A stretch of DNA of 64,000 bases from Mesorhizobium sp. WSM4313 (GTDB lineage Bacteria > Pseudomonadota > Alphaproteobacteria > Rhizobiales > Rhizobiaceae), in NCBI RefSeq assembly GCF_002294725.1, contig NZ_NSFT01000006.1, positions 310,001 through 374,000 on the forward strand. Direction: 5' to 3'. Of the stretch, positions 54,964-64,000 are shown one piece after another. Within the stretch, counting starts at the first letter, position 1. Every line of letters begins with the position of its first letter. The notes beneath the pieces are model-generated. The model had not been told where the DNA came from. It worked only from the letters and a program-made list of their open reading frames with translations, and did not search any database. Position numbers and translations under genes: made by a program.

Positions 54964-56324
54964 CAATTCCCCGCCTGCTGCTGCGGCAAGAGATAGCCAC
55001 TGGTTGAGCGATCGAGCACCAGATAGCGGGCGGCGACCGCCTTGACCTCATCGGCGGTTACCTTGCGGATGCGGTCGGGCCATTCCTGGACGTCCTTGAC
55101 ATTGCCGCCCGTCGCAAGCGTCGAGCCGTACATGTTGGCCATGTCGTCCTGCTTGTCGCGCGCAAAGATCATGGAGCGCACATAGCGGGTCTTGGCCCGC
55201 TCCAGCTCATCGTCGCTCACGCCGTCCTTGACGATGCGGGCGATCTCGGCATCGGCCGCCGCCTCGATATCGACAAGCTTGGCGTCGCCGCGCGGGGCGC
55301 CATAGACGGTGAAGTTGGTGGCGTCGAGCATGGTGCCCTGGAAATAGGCGCCGGCCTCGGAAGCGATACCCTGCTTGACGACGAGCTGCTGGTACAACCT
55401 GCTGCGGTTGTCGCCGCCGAGGATCTCGGCAAGCAGGTCGAGCGCCTCGGCTTCGCCGGGCTTGGCCGTGTGATAGGACGGCACCACCCATTGCGTCGAA
55501 AAACTCGGCACCGAGACGCGCGCGTCGGTCAGCGTCACCGTGCGCTTCGTGTTCTGCTCGGGCTCGACGGGACGGATGCGCGGCCGCAGGTCCGGGCCGC
55601 GGGCGACCTTGCCGTAGGTCCTTTCGGCCATCGCCTTCACCGCGTTGGGATCGACGTCGCCCACCACCACCAGCACGGCGTTGTTCGGCCGATAATAGGC
55701 GTCGTAGAAGGCTTTCGCGTCCGGACGGTTCAACTGCTCCATCTCCTGCATCCAGCCGATCACCGGAATGCGGTAAGGCTGGTTCTGCCAGAGCGTCGCG
55801 TCGACCTCCTCGTCGAGCACCGCCTGCGGGTTGCCGTCGATGCGCGAGCGGCGCTCCTCCAGGATCACGTCGCGCTCGGTCTTGATGACATCGTCGGTCA
55901 GGATGAGGTTACGCATGCGATCGGCCTCGAAGCCCATCATCTGCTCGAGCGCCGAAGGCGGCACCGTCTCGTGGAAGGCGGTGTAGTCGTAAGAGGTGAA
56001 GGCGTTGTTGGAGCCGCCGATCTCGGACACGGCGCGGTCGAACTCGCCGGCGGCGTGATTTGTCGTGGCCTTGAACATCAGGTGCTCGAAGAAATGCGCG
56101 ATGCCGGATTTGCCGGGCGGCTCGTCGGCGCTGCCGATCTTGTACCAGACCATGTGGGTGACGATCGGGGCGCGATGGTCCGGGATGATGACCACTTCCA
56201 TGCCGTTGTCGAGCAGGAAATCCTTGACCTCGCCGTCATCGGCCGCGCGGGCCGGAGCAGCCGCGGCAAGCCCCAGCGCGCCCGCCAGAAGCGCTGCGCG
56301 CAGCCCAATCCCTGTTTGTCTCAT
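54963..56324 (-). CDS. M16 family zinc peptidase, catalytic subunit
   Basis: About 453 residues. The ATG at 56324 has CGGAGAACTTG before it and starts the signal peptide [20 protein letters not shown], so the protein is exported to the periplasm. The zinc motif HFFEH (about 77-81) is present, with the downstream Glu region [20 protein letters not shown]. The second half has [11 protein letters not shown] where the R/Y pair should be, so it needs the partner encoded immediately downstream. An earlier ATG at 56378 would add an unusual leader. Confidence 0.9.
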   Translation of the reverse strand: MRQTGIGLRAALLAGALGLAAAAPARAADDGEVKDFLLDNGMEVVIIPDHRAPIVTHMVWYKIGSADEPPGKSGIAHFFEHLMFKATTNHAAGEFDRAVSEIGGSNNAFTSYDYTAFHETVPPSALEQMMGFEADRMRNLILTDDVIKTERDVILEERRSRIDGNPQAVLDEEVDATLWQNQPYRIPVIGWMQEMEQLNRPDAKAFYDAYYRPNNAVLVVVGDVDPNAVKAMAERTYGKVARGPDLRPRIRPVEPEQNTKRTVTLTDARVSVPSFSTQWVVPSYHTAKPGEAEALDLLAEILGGDNRSRLYQQLVVKQGIASEAGAYFQGTMLDATNFTVYGAPRGDAKLVDIEAAADAEIARIVKDGVSDDELERAKTRYVRSMIFARDKQDDMANMYGSTLATGGNVKDVQEWPDRIRKVTADEVKAVAARYLVLDRSTSGYLLPQQQAGN

Positions 56325-56408
56325 CAAGTTCTCCGGTCGCGGTTGCGCGACGATAGGCAAGGTTCGCTGGTGAGGCAAAGTGATTTGTTCGGCATTTTCG
56401 AGGCGAGA

Positions 56409-56963
56409 CTAGTTGGCCTCGACGAAGCGGATGACCGTTTCGCCGTAATTGCGCTCGTCCATCACGGAAAAACCGGCGCCCGGTTCGAACGCCGCCGAGG
56501 CAGCCTCCTCGACGACGCAGAGCGCGCCAGGCAGAAGCCAGCCGCCGGCCTTGGCCGAGCGCAGCGCCCGCTCGCCGAGCCCTTTGCCATAGGGCGGGTC
56601 GGCGAAGATCAGGCCGAAGGGCGAGATCGTGCCGGCTTCCCCCAAATGAGCGGCGTCGCGACGAAAGATCTTGGTGCGGCCGGTGAGCCCATAGGCCTCG
56701 ACATTCTCGCGGATCAGGCCTCGCCCTTCGGTCGATTCTTCGATGAAGACGCAGTAGGAGGCGCCGCGCGACAGCGCCTCAAGTCCGAGCGCGCCGGTGC
56801 CGGCGAAAAGGTCGAGCACGCGGCCGCCCTCGAGCTTTTCCGCGTAGCGATGCGCCAGGACGTTGAACACCGCCTCGCGGGTGCGGTCGGTGGTCGGGCG
56901 GATTGCGTTGCTTTTCGGCGTCGCCAGCGGACGCCCGCGGAACTCACCGCCGACGATCCGCAT
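56409..56963 (-). CDS. rsmD: 16S rRNA (guanine(966)-N2)-methyltransferase RsmD
   Basis: A 184-residue methyltransferase that modifies G966 in the small-subunit rRNA. It opens MRIVGGEFRGRPLATPK, then RPTTDRTREAVFNVL, SAM loop LDLFAGTGALGLEALSRGA, and the catalytic DPPY in FADPPYGKG. The frame is open for 114 more codons upstream, but that part is a shadow of the pseudouridine-synthase gene. The start overlaps that gene's end by 20 bases. Confidence 0.95.
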   Translation of the reverse strand: MRIVGGEFRGRPLATPKSNAIRPTTDRTREAVFNVLAHRYAEKLEGGRVLDLFAGTGALGLEALSRGASYCVFIEESTEGRGLIRENVEAYGLTGRTKIFRRDAAHLGEAGTISPFGLIFADPPYGKGLGERALRSAKAGGWLLPGALCVVEEAASAAFEPGAGFSVMDERNYGETVIRFVEAN

Positions 56964-58905
56964 CGCCGCCCCTCTTCGGACCGCGCGGCCTGTCGCCGCC
57001 ATCGCCTTCAGGACGCTCGCCGCGAGGCTTGCCGAACGGCTTCGCGCCCGGCTTGCCCTTGCCGCCCGGCTTGTAGGATGCCTTGCGCGCCTTCGCCTCG
57101 GCGGCCTTGGCGGCATCGGCCTCCGCCCTGCCCTTGCCGATCGGCCGGGCGCCCGGCGCCATCCAGACATTGGCCTTGCGTTGGCCCGGCGGCTCGATCG
57201 GCCGCTGCTCGCGCTCGGATTTCTTGCCCCCAAACCGCGGCTTGTCGCCGAAACCGCCGCGGTCGGATTTCGGGCCGCGCTCGCCGAACGCCCTGTCCGG
57301 CCCAAATGCCCTGTCCGGCTTTGTCGAGAGCTTGCTCAGCGCCTCGTCGCGGCTGCCTTCGCGGCGCTTGCGCGCCTTGATCAGCCCGCCCTCGCCGATC
57401 GGTCGATGGTCGCCGTCGCGCGTGAATTTCGGCCGGTCGGTCTCTTCACGGCGAGGCCCGCCGCCGCGCACCGGCTTGTTGGAGAACGGCTTTTGGATCT
57501 CGGCATCGAAATTGGCGCCGGACTCCTCGATCAGCCGCTCGCCAAGCTGTTCGCGCAACACGCGGCCCCTGATCTCGAGCACATGGCCCTCCGGCAGGTC
57601 CTCGAGCTGGAACGGCCCGTAGGAGATGCGGATCAGCCGCGTCACGTCGAGGCCAAGCGCGCCGAGTATGTTCTTCACCTCGCGGTTCTTGCCTTCGCGC
57701 AGGCCGAGCGTCAGCCACGCATTGGAGCCCTGCTCGCGATCCAGCGAGGCTTCGATCGAGCCGTAGAAGACGCCGTCGACGGCGATGCCTTCGCGCAGGC
57801 CGGCGAGCGCGCTCTCCTCGACCCTGCCGTGGACGCGCGCACGATAGCGCCGCAGCCAGCCGGTCGCCGGCAATTCGAGCACGCGCGACAGCCCGCCGTC
57901 ATTGGTCAAGAGCAGCAGGCCCTCGGTGTTGATGTCGAGCCGGCCGATCGTCATCAGCCGCGGCAGGTCGGGCGGCAGCACGTCGAAGACGGTCCCGCGG
58001 CCTTCCGGATCGCGGTTGGTGGTGACGACGCCCGCCGGCTTGTGGAACAGGAAGAGGCGCGTGCGCTCGATCGGCGGGATCTCGGTGCCGTCGAGATGGA
58101 TAACGTCGTTGGCGCCGACATTGAAGGCCGGCGAGTCCAGCACCTTGCCGTTGACCTTGACGCGGCCGGCCGCGATCAGCTCTTCGGCGTCGCGGCGCGA
58201 GGCGATGCCGGCGCGCGCCAGCCGCTTGGCGATACGCTCGCTGCTCTCCGGCGCGGCTTCCGAGGGACGCGGCCGCGGCTTGAAGCCGCCTTCCGGTTTC
58301 CTTGCGATGCTATCGCGCTGCGGACGATCGCTGAAGTCTCGCTTCGGCCGGTCGGCGAAATCGCGTTTGGGACCGTCATCGAACGCGCGCTTGGGGCGAT
58401 CGAAACGTCGTTCGCCCCGCTCGCCTTCAGCCGCCACCGGCCGCTCGCCCCGCGGCGTATAGGGCTTGCGGCTCTCACGCTTGTCGAAGGGCTTGCCGTC
58501 GCGCGGCGGACCTTTGCGGAACGGCCTGTCGCCTCGCTCCCCGCCTTCCCCCGTTTCACGCGGCTTGTAGCTGCGCTTGAAGTCGCGGGCCGGGCGCTCA
58601 CCTTCGGCCGCCATCGGCCGGTCGCCGCGCGGCGTGTAAGGCTTGCGGCCATCGCGCTTCTCGAATGGCTTGCCGTCGGGACGCGGACCTTTGTTGAACG
58701 GCTTTTCGGCGCGCCCGGCGCCCTCGCTCGTTTCGCGTGGCTTATAGCTACGCTCGCCATAGCGGCGCTCGCCTTCGGCAGCCGCGGGCCGCTCATGCTT
58801 GGCGAACGGCTTCTTGGTGCCATAGGCCGGCTTGCCGTCTCGCCGGCCCGCCGGTTTCGAGCCGCCTTTGCGAGGCCCGCGTGGAGATTTCTTGTCGTCG
58901 TTCAT
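56944..58905 (-). CDS. Pseudouridine synthase (RluB/RsuA family) with long basic tails
   Basis: A 653-residue protein. The catalytic middle (about 225-460) has an S4 RNA-binding domain (KRLARAGIASRRDAEELIAA) and the synthase core with the catalytic Asp in GRLDINTEGLLLLTNDG. About 220 residues before and 190 after are low-complexity, Lys/Arg/Gly-rich, with repeated units such as KPYTPRGDRPMAAEGER and RSYKPRET. Such tails are seen in alphaproteobacterial members and probably bind RNA. Divergent from tadA; rsmD follows with overlap. Confidence 0.92.
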   Translation of the reverse strand: MNDDKKSPRGPRKGGSKPAGRRDGKPAYGTKKPFAKHERPAAAEGERRYGERSYKPRETSEGAGRAEKPFNKGPRPDGKPFEKRDGRKPYTPRGDRPMAAEGERPARDFKRSYKPRETGEGGERGDRPFRKGPPRDGKPFDKRESRKPYTPRGERPVAAEGERGERRFDRPKRAFDDGPKRDFADRPKRDFSDRPQRDSIARKPEGGFKPRPRPSEAAPESSERIAKRLARAGIASRRDAEELIAAGRVKVNGKVLDSPAFNVGANDVIHLDGTEIPPIERTRLFLFHKPAGVVTTNRDPEGRGTVFDVLPPDLPRLMTIGRLDINTEGLLLLTNDGGLSRVLELPATGWLRRYRARVHGRVEESALAGLREGIAVDGVFYGSIEASLDREQGSNAWLTLGLREGKNREVKNILGALGLDVTRLIRISYGPFQLEDLPEGHVLEIRGRVLREQLGERLIEESGANFDAEIQKPFSNKPVRGGGPRREETDRPKFTRDGDHRPIGEGGLIKARKRREGSRDEALSKLSTKPDRAFGPDRAFGERGPKSDRGGFGDKPRFGGKKSEREQRPIEPPGQRKANVWMAPGARPIGKGRAEADAAKAAEAKARKASYKPGGKGKPGAKPFGKPRGERPEGDGGDRPRGPKRGGDADRRR

Positions 58906-59003
58906 TACTTTGCTCGTTTTTGCCTGCTACGACGCCGCGCGCCCTTGCGGACGCCCAACGCAGGCAGTGTCATTCTTGATTTTGCGCATATGCCAGCGCG
59001 GCA

Positions 59004-59021
59004 AAAACCGATTCCGGTTTT
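59004..59021. repeat. Short inverted repeat in the divergent gap
   Basis: AAAACCG (59004-59010) and CGGTTTT (59015-59021) around ATTC. It lies in the 181-base divergent gap between the pseudouridine-synthase gene and tadA, so it is not a terminator for either gene; it may be a regulatory site or a fragment of the dispersed repeat. Confidence 0.45.
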
Positions 59022-59086
59022 CAAGGTCTCGCGCTAGATAACAGGATCGCTGTCGGGTGGCGAGGAGTAATCGGAATGGAGACCGC

Positions 59087-59542
59087 TTGAAACGACCGGA
59101 TTTCATGGCCCTGGCGCTCGAAGAGGCCGAAGCGGCCGCCGGCCGCGGCGAAGTGCCGGTCGGCGCCGTGATCGCGAATGGCGGCACGGTGATCGCGAAA
59201 GCCGGCAACCGCACGCGCGAATTCTCGGACCCGACCGCGCATGCCGAGATGCTGGCGATCCGCGAGGCCTGCCGGAAGCTCGCAAGCGAGCGTCTCACCG
59301 GCCACGATCTCTATGTGACGCTGGAGCCCTGCGCGATGTGCGCCGGCGCGATCTCCTTCGCCCGGCTGCGGCGGCTCTATTTCGGCGCCGCCGACGAGAA
59401 AGGCGGCGCCGTGGTCAACGGCGCGCGCTTCTTCGCCTCGCCCACCTGCCATCACGCGCCGGATGTCTATGCGGGGATCGGCGAAAGCGACGCCGCCCTC
59501 ATCCTCAAGGATTTTTTTCGCGAGAAACGGGATGGCGGGTGA
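59087..59542 (+). CDS. tadA: tRNA-specific adenosine deaminase TadA
   Basis: A 151-residue enzyme that converts A34 to inosine in tRNA-Arg. The zinc deaminase motif is complete: HAEM (in SDPTAHAEMLAIREA) with the catalytic Glu, and PCAMCAG with the two Cys ligands. The TTG at 59087 has GGAGACCGC before it and gives the N-terminus LKRPDFMALALEEAE; the ATG at 59105 is an alternative. Confidence 0.93.
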   Translation: MKRPDFMALALEEAEAAAGRGEVPVGAVIANGGTVIAKAGNRTREFSDPTAHAEMLAIREACRKLASERLTGHDLYVTLEPCAMCAGAISFARLRRLYFGAADEKGGAVVNGARFFASPTCHHAPDVYAGIGESDAALILKDFFREKRDGG

Positions 59543-59578
59543 AGTGGAGTGAGTAGTGAGTAGGTGACTACTGACTAT

Positions 59579-60253
59579 TCAGAGCCCCAGCCAGTCGAAC
59601 CAGCCGCCCTTCTTGCCTTCGGCCTGCGCCTTGAGACGGCGCTCCTTCTTGTACTCGTCCTCGCCGAGCTCGTTCTGCGGCGCGGTGGCGGCCGCCTGAC
59701 GATAGGCAAGCGGCGGCTCGCTCAGATATTTGCGAGTGGTCGGATCGCCCTGCTTCTGTTCGGCCAGCCGGCGCTGAACCTCGGCGCGGCGCGTGGCGCT
59801 GGAATCATCCGGCGACCAGCGCGGCGGGTGGCTGGAACCCGAATCCGCCATCGCCTTCTTCACCGCTTCGGGATCGGTCTGGACATCCTCGGCCGCTTCA
59901 GGCTGGTAGTTCGGATCGTTCTGGTGCGCGGTGGCGTCGGCGCGGATGCGGGCGCGGCGCGCCTCCGGCGATTCGGGCCAGTCGGCGCTCGCCGTCTGGA
60001 TGCTCTGCTGCGGCGCGGGCAAGCTTTCCTTCTGCCCAGGAGCTGGCTTCACCAGTTCAGGACGCGGCTTGTAGTCGATCGGATCGCGACGCTTCGGCGT
60101 GATCGCGGCAGCGCCGGAAACATCATCGAAGAGCTGCGCGGCAGCGGTCTTGCCGGTCCCGTAGGTGGGCGAGCTCACGCAGCCGGACATTGCGATGGCC
60201 GATACCACAAGCGGCGCCATCAGCGCGGCGCGCGCAAACGTTCTGTCGGTCAT
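59579..60253 (-). CDS. Hypothetical lipoprotein, Pro/Gln/Ala-rich
   Basis: About 224 residues from the ATG at 60253. The signal ends IAMSGC, a lipobox, so the protein should be lipid-anchored. The rest is low-complexity and charged (SADWPESPEARRARIRADAT) and ends KKGGWFDWLGL. An upstream start at 60304 would only add a leader. No domain recognised. Convergent with tadA, upstream of nothing else. Confidence 0.7.
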   Translation of the reverse strand: MTDRTFARAALMAPLVVSAIAMSGCVSSPTYGTGKTAAAQLFDDVSGAAAITPKRRDPIDYKPRPELVKPAPGQKESLPAPQQSIQTASADWPESPEARRARIRADATAHQNDPNYQPEAAEDVQTDPEAVKKAMADSGSSHPPRWSPDDSSATRRAEVQRRLAEQKQGDPTTRKYLSEPPLAYRQAAATAPQNELGEDEYKKERRLKAQAEGKKGGWFDWLGL

Positions 60254-60444
60254 GCCAAAAAGTCCCACTCTAACAGCCTTTCGGTCGCCACCGGCCAAGG
60301 GCACGGTCCCCTGCTTCCCCGCATTTGCGATGGAAATCCGGCGACAATTTGTCTGCCGGAGTGTCGCGTGTTTACCTCAACCGCTCGTCAAGGGCAACGC
60401 ACGGGCGGGTTTCCGGCCACCCGGCGCGCTGCTTTTGCACCGGC

Positions 60445-63408
60445 TTATAAACGGCCAAGCGCCTTCAGCTCGTGCAGCACGGCCGCATCGCGGGCCGAAA
60501 CGTCCGGGAATTCCGGGTCCTGGCCGACATCGGCGGTGTAGCGCCAGGAGCGCGCGCATTTGACCAGACCGCGATCCTCGGCTTTCTCCACCACCACCGC
60601 CACGCCCTTGACGTCGTCGAGCGTGAAGGCGCCTTCCGGGGCTTTGCCATGCTTGACGACGAGGTCGCTGGTGATCGCCATCTCGGCCATGTCGACATCG
60701 GCGATCGCTGCTTCCAGCACCGCGTCGTCGAGCGTCACCACCGGCACCGCTTCGAGCGACGAACCGATCAGCTTCTCGGCGCGCGCGATCTCAAGCGCGC
60801 CGGTGACGACACGGCGCACTTGCCTTACCTTGCGCCATTTCTCGGCCAGCGCCTCGTTGCGCCAGTTCTGCGGGATCGCCGGGAACTGATCGAGATGCAC
60901 CGATACGGCTTGCGGATGGCGGTCGAGCCAGGCTTCCTCGGTGGTGAAGGGCAGCATCGGCGCCAGCCACTTCACCAGGCATTCGAAGAGGTGGCGCACC
61001 ACCTGCACGGCCGCCCTGCGGCGCAGGCTCGACGGCGCGTCGCAGTAGAGCGCGTCCTTGCGGATGTCGAAATAGAAGGCCGAAAGCTCCACCACCATGA
61101 AGTCCAGCAGCGTGCGGGTGATGCGCTTAAACTCGAACGCGTCGTAGCCCTGGCGCACCACCTCGTCCAGCTCGGACAGCCGATGCAGCATCAGCCGTTC
61201 CAGTTCCGGCATCGCCTCGACCGGCACATCCTGGCCGTCGTCATGAGCGAGCGTGCCCAGCATCCAGCGGATGGTGTTCCTGAGCTTGCGGTAGGCGTCG
61301 ATATTGGTCTGCAGCACGTTCTTGCCGAGGCGCTGGTCTTCCCAATAATCGGTCGTCACCACCCAGAGCCTCAGGATATCGGCGCCGGACTGTTTGATGA
61401 CGTCCTGCGGCACGACGGTGTTGCCGAGCGACTTCGACATCTTGCGGCCTTCCTCGTCCATGGTGAAGCCATGGGTGATGACCGTGTCGTAAGGCGCCCT
61501 GCCCCTGGTCCCGCAGCTTTCGAGCAGCGAGGAATGGAACCAGCCGCGATGCTGATCCGAGCCCTCGAGATAGACGTCGGCCGGCCATTTGAGATCCGGA
61601 CGGTCTTCCAACGTGAAGACATGCGTCGAGCCGGAATCGAACCAGACGTCGAGGATGTCCATCACCTGGTGCCATTTCGAGGCATCGTGATTGCCGAGGA
61701 AGCGCGCCTTGGCGCCTTCGGCGAACCAGGCGTCGGCGCCTTCCTTCTCGAAAGCGTCCATGATGCGCCGGTTGACGGCCTCGTCCTTCAGCACATTGCC
61801 GTCCTCATCGGCGAAGACGGCGATCGGCACACCCCAGGCGCGCTGGCGCGACAGCACCCAGTCGGGGCGCTCCTCGATCATGGCGCGGATGCGGTTCTGG
61901 CCCGCCGCCGGCACGAAGCGGGTGTCGTCGATCGCCTTCAGCGCGCGGCCGCGCAGCGTCGTGCCGTCGCCAAGGTCCTTGTCCATATAGACGAACCATT
62001 GCGGCGTGTTGCGGAAGATGACCGGCTTCTTGGAGCGCCAGGAGTGCGGGTAGCTGTGCTTCAGCCGGCCGCGCGCGAAGAGCGCGTTGCGCTTGATCAG
62101 CTCGTCGATCACCGCCTGATTGGCATTGCCCTTCTTGCCGTTGTCATCGATGACGCGCGCTGCACCGCCGTCGTGTCCGGGGCCGAAGCCCGGCGCGTCC
62201 TTGGTGAAGAAGCCGGCATCGTCGACCGTGAAGGGGATCGCGGTATCGACGCCGCGCGCCCTCAGTTCGCTCGCGGCTTCCATCCAGGCGTCGAAATCCT
62301 CGCGGCCATGGCCGGGCGCGGTGTGCACGAAGCCGGTGCCGGCATCGTCGGTGACGTGCTCGCCGGCAACCATCGGCACCGGGAATTCATAACCGCCGCC
62401 GAGCCCCTTGAAAGGATGCGAAAGCGTAAGCTGACCAAGCTGTTCGGCCGAGACGCTGTGAAGCCTGTTGAACGTGACCTTGGCCTTGGCCGCACAGTCC
62501 TCGGCCAGCGCGTCGGCAAAAATCAGCTTCTCGCCGGGCTGCGGGCCGAATGCGTTCTCGGCCGCCGTCACCTCATAGAGGCCATAGGCGATGCGCGGCG
62601 AATAGCTCACGGCGCGGTTGCCGGGGATGGTCCAGGGCGTGGTCGTCCAGATGACGACATGCGCCTCGACCAGATCGAGCGCGGCCTCGTCCAGCGCCGG
62701 CGCGGCGCCGGCGACCGGCTGGGCGAGACTCGCGACGGGGAACTTCACCCAGATCGTGTCGCTCTCATAATCCTGATACTCGACCTCGGCCTCGGCGAGC
62801 GCGGTACGCTCGACCACGCTCCACATCACCGGCTTCGAGCCGCGGTAGAGCTGACCGGACATGGCGAATTTCAACAGTTCGCCGGCAATGCGCGACTCGG
62901 CATGGTAAGCCATGGTCGTATAGGGATTGTCGAAATCGCCGATGACGCCGAGGCGCTGGAACTCGTCGCCCTGCACCTTGATCCAATGAGCGGCGAAGTC
63001 GCGGCATTCCTTGCGGAACTCGTTGACCGGCACCTCGTCCTTGTTCTTGCCCTTGGCGCGATACTGCTCCTCGATCTTCCATTCGATCGGCAGGCCGTGG
63101 CAGTCCCAACCCGGCACGTAGTTGGCGTCATAGCCGCGCATCTGGAAGGAGCGGTTGATGACGTCCTTGAGGATCTTGTTCAGCGCATGGCCGATATGAA
63201 TGTTGCCGTTGGCGTAGGGCGGACCGTCATGCAGCACGAATTTCTCGCGGCCGGCGGCCTCCTCGCGCAGCTTTCTGTAAAGGTCCATGTCCTGCCAGCG
63301 CTTGACCAGGCCAGGCTCCTTCTCGGGCAGGCCGGCGCGCATGGGGAAATCCGTCTGCGGCAAATAAAGCGTTTTGGAATAGTCGATCATCTCAACAGTG
63401 TCGGTCAT
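60445..63408 (-). CDS. ileS: Isoleucyl-tRNA synthetase
   Basis: A 987-residue class I synthetase. HIGH motif HIGHALNK near residue 76, KMSKSLGN near residue 660, and the CP1 editing domain between them with [18 protein letters not shown]. No C-terminal zinc-finger with four cysteines is visible; the final ~80 residues have only two Cys and end with [19 protein letters not shown]. Start [20 protein letters not shown] is the usual one. The sequence upstream shows no T-box, as expected in this group. Confidence 0.96.
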   Translation of the reverse strand: MTDTVEMIDYSKTLYLPQTDFPMRAGLPEKEPGLVKRWQDMDLYRKLREEAAGREKFVLHDGPPYANGNIHIGHALNKILKDVINRSFQMRGYDANYVPGWDCHGLPIEWKIEEQYRAKGKNKDEVPVNEFRKECRDFAAHWIKVQGDEFQRLGVIGDFDNPYTTMAYHAESRIAGELLKFAMSGQLYRGSKPVMWSVVERTALAEAEVEYQDYESDTIWVKFPVASLAQPVAGAAPALDEAALDLVEAHVVIWTTTPWTIPGNRAVSYSPRIAYGLYEVTAAENAFGPQPGEKLIFADALAEDCAAKAKVTFNRLHSVSAEQLGQLTLSHPFKGLGGGYEFPVPMVAGEHVTDDAGTGFVHTAPGHGREDFDAWMEAASELRARGVDTAIPFTVDDAGFFTKDAPGFGPGHDGGAARVIDDNGKKGNANQAVIDELIKRNALFARGRLKHSYPHSWRSKKPVIFRNTPQWFVYMDKDLGDGTTLRGRALKAIDDTRFVPAAGQNRIRAMIEERPDWVLSRQRAWGVPIAVFADEDGNVLKDEAVNRRIMDAFEKEGADAWFAEGAKARFLGNHDASKWHQVMDILDVWFDSGSTHVFTLEDRPDLKWPADVYLEGSDQHRGWFHSSLLESCGTRGRAPYDTVITHGFTMDEEGRKMSKSLGNTVVPQDVIKQSGADILRLWVVTTDYWEDQRLGKNVLQTNIDAYRKLRNTIRWMLGTLAHDDGQDVPVEAMPELERLMLHRLSELDEVVRQGYDAFEFKRITRTLLDFMVVELSAFYFDIRKDALYCDAPSSLRRRAAVQVVRHLFECLVKWLAPMLPFTTEEAWLDRHPQAVSVHLDQFPAIPQNWRNEALAEKWRKVRQVRRVVTGALEIARAEKLIGSSLEAVPVVTLDDAVLEAAIADVDMAEMAITSDLVVKHGKAPEGAFTLDDVKGVAVVVEKAEDRGLVKCARSWRYTADVGQDPEFPDVSARDAAVLHELKALGRL

Positions 63409-63468
63409 TGATCTGCCATCTCAGGGGTACCCGACGACAAAAGCCGGGCGTTCAGGTCTTGCCTTGAC

Positions 63469-63514
63469 GCATATCGTTTTCCCAAAACCGAAGCCACCTT
63501 CGGGCGATATGCGT
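63469..63514. repeat. Dispersed inverted repeat (acgcatatcg type)
   Basis: ACGCATATCG (63469-63478) and CGATATGCGT (63505-63514) flank CCCAAAACCGAAG and CCTTCGGG. It is 60 bases upstream of ileS and shares the architecture of the 46076-46128 repeat with other arm sequences. The rest of the 63409-63715 gap shows no gene. Confidence 0.7.
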
Positions 63515-63715
63515 TGATGTTCATGAAAAAAACGCGAGGGGCGCGCGCGAAAACTCCCGGCGGCTCCAGCGGCGCTCAGGCCGCCCGGAACACCGGGCCC
63601 GTAATTCGTATCGCGATCGCGAAAAGGCGCGAAAAGCTCATCATGGCGTGGCTTTTAGCGGATGGCGCGGCAGGAATAAAGCGCGGATTTCAAGGCATGA
63701 GGCCGCTTTCGCGAC

Positions 63716-64000
63716 CTACATCGTGAAATTGAAGCGGTAAGTGGTCGAGACACCGAAGGTCCACTGGTTGCGGTCGCCCCGTTCCTTGACCAGGCTGGAA
63801 TCGGCAGCCGGCCCCATCAGGCGCGAATATTCGGTGAAGACGCTCGCCGTCATCGGCTCGGTCACCTTCCAGGTGATCGCGCCGCCGAGACCTGTCGACT
63901 TCACACCGCCGCCCGGATGGTACTCGCTCAAGCCCGAAGCCGCCGCTTCCTTGGCATTGACGCCGTAATAGGCGTCGAAATAGTCCGACGAGGCGAAGGA
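63716..64000 (-). CDS. MipA/OmpV-type outer-membrane protein, 5' part outside the window
   Basis: Only the last ~94 residues are visible: FDAYYGVNAKEAAASGLSEY, then VTEPMTASVFTEYSRLMG and the C-terminal strand TTYRFNF, ending with Met. This is the end of a MipA/OmpV-type beta-barrel, with the YYGV..A..SGL..Y block. The gene continues past the right edge. Confidence 0.8.
   Translation of the reverse strand, partial: SFASSDYFDAYYGVNAKEAAASGLSEYHPGGGVKSTGLGGAITWKVTEPMTASVFTEYSRLMGPAADSSLVKERGDRNQWTFGVSTTYRFNFTM

Noticed and set aside
56964..57305. N-terminal extension of rsmD by 114 codons
   Set aside because: The sequence lies inside the pseudouridine-synthase gene and is a basic shadow; RsmD starts naturally at MRIVGGEFRG.
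60472..63411. 979-codon open frame on the plus strand opposite ileS
   Set aside because: It is the complement of a certain ileS gene; its protein is low-complexity, rich in Arg, Gly, His and Ala, with no domain. Such shadows are common at this GC content.

Overview
The window is high-GC DNA from an alphaproteobacterium of the order Rhizobiales, most probably Mesorhizobium or a close relative. This is judged from gene content and protein style (a waaA/lpxK lipid A cluster, EF-P with EpmA, a TldD/PmbA protein, an M16 peptidase pair, ileS, tadA, rsmD) and from short GC-rich intergenic inverted repeats of the kind scattered through rhizobial genomes. No rRNA, tRNA, CRISPR array, prophage or insertion sequence was recognised. 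The window starts inside lpxK and ends inside a MipA-type outer-membrane protein gene.

Layout. 1-5112 (minus): envelope and housekeeping operon of TldD/PmbA, CysQ-like phosphatase, DUF4170, acyltransferase, waaA and lpxK. 5113-8320: tandem repeats, then a methyltransferase-glycosyltransferase fusion and a paralogous glycosyltransferase. 8323-10062: epmA and efp, divergent. 10409-18369: type I secretion locus (ABC exporter, HlyD adaptor, two small RTX proteins separated by a leftover 3' end of a second hlyD copy) and a winged-helix/TPR regulator. 18595-22098: glyoxalase-like gene, a broken DUF899 remnant, and an ArsR-rhodanese repressor divergent from a persulfide-dioxygenase-like hydrolase and an MFS transporter. 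22158-33750: mixed single genes (acyltransferase, beta-propeller protein, alcohol dehydrogenase, HTH regulator divergent from DUF899, lipoprotein peptidase, methyltransferase, AraC regulator broken by an amber codon, SDR, cardiolipin synthase, EEP nuclease/phosphatase).

33763-40240 (minus): a LacI-controlled sugar operon with binding protein, two permeases and a GH127 beta-L-arabinofuranosidase but no ATPase gene. Two identical operator-like palindromes lie upstream of lacI. 40603-43013 (minus): an AT-richer two-gene cassette of an ABC-type AAA ATPase and an HNH nuclease, resembling Septu (PtuAB) anti-phage systems. It is flanked on the right by an Hpt-domain gene that seems to have lost its 5' end. 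This is the best candidate for an incompletely described system in the window.

44058-52185: a tandem-barrel outer-membrane protein, a RibD/DHFR-like protein, and a second type I secretion locus whose likely cargo is an 842-residue protein of repeated beta-sandwich domains without RTX repeats. 52709-63408: patatin-like phospholipase, a catalytic/non-catalytic M16 peptidase pair, rsmD, an rluB-like pseudouridine synthase with long basic tails, tadA, a lipoprotein and ileS.

The two secretion loci each carry the inner-membrane ABC protein and the adaptor but no TolC, so they probably share an outer-membrane channel encoded elsewhere. All functional calls rest on reading motifs; no database search was run.
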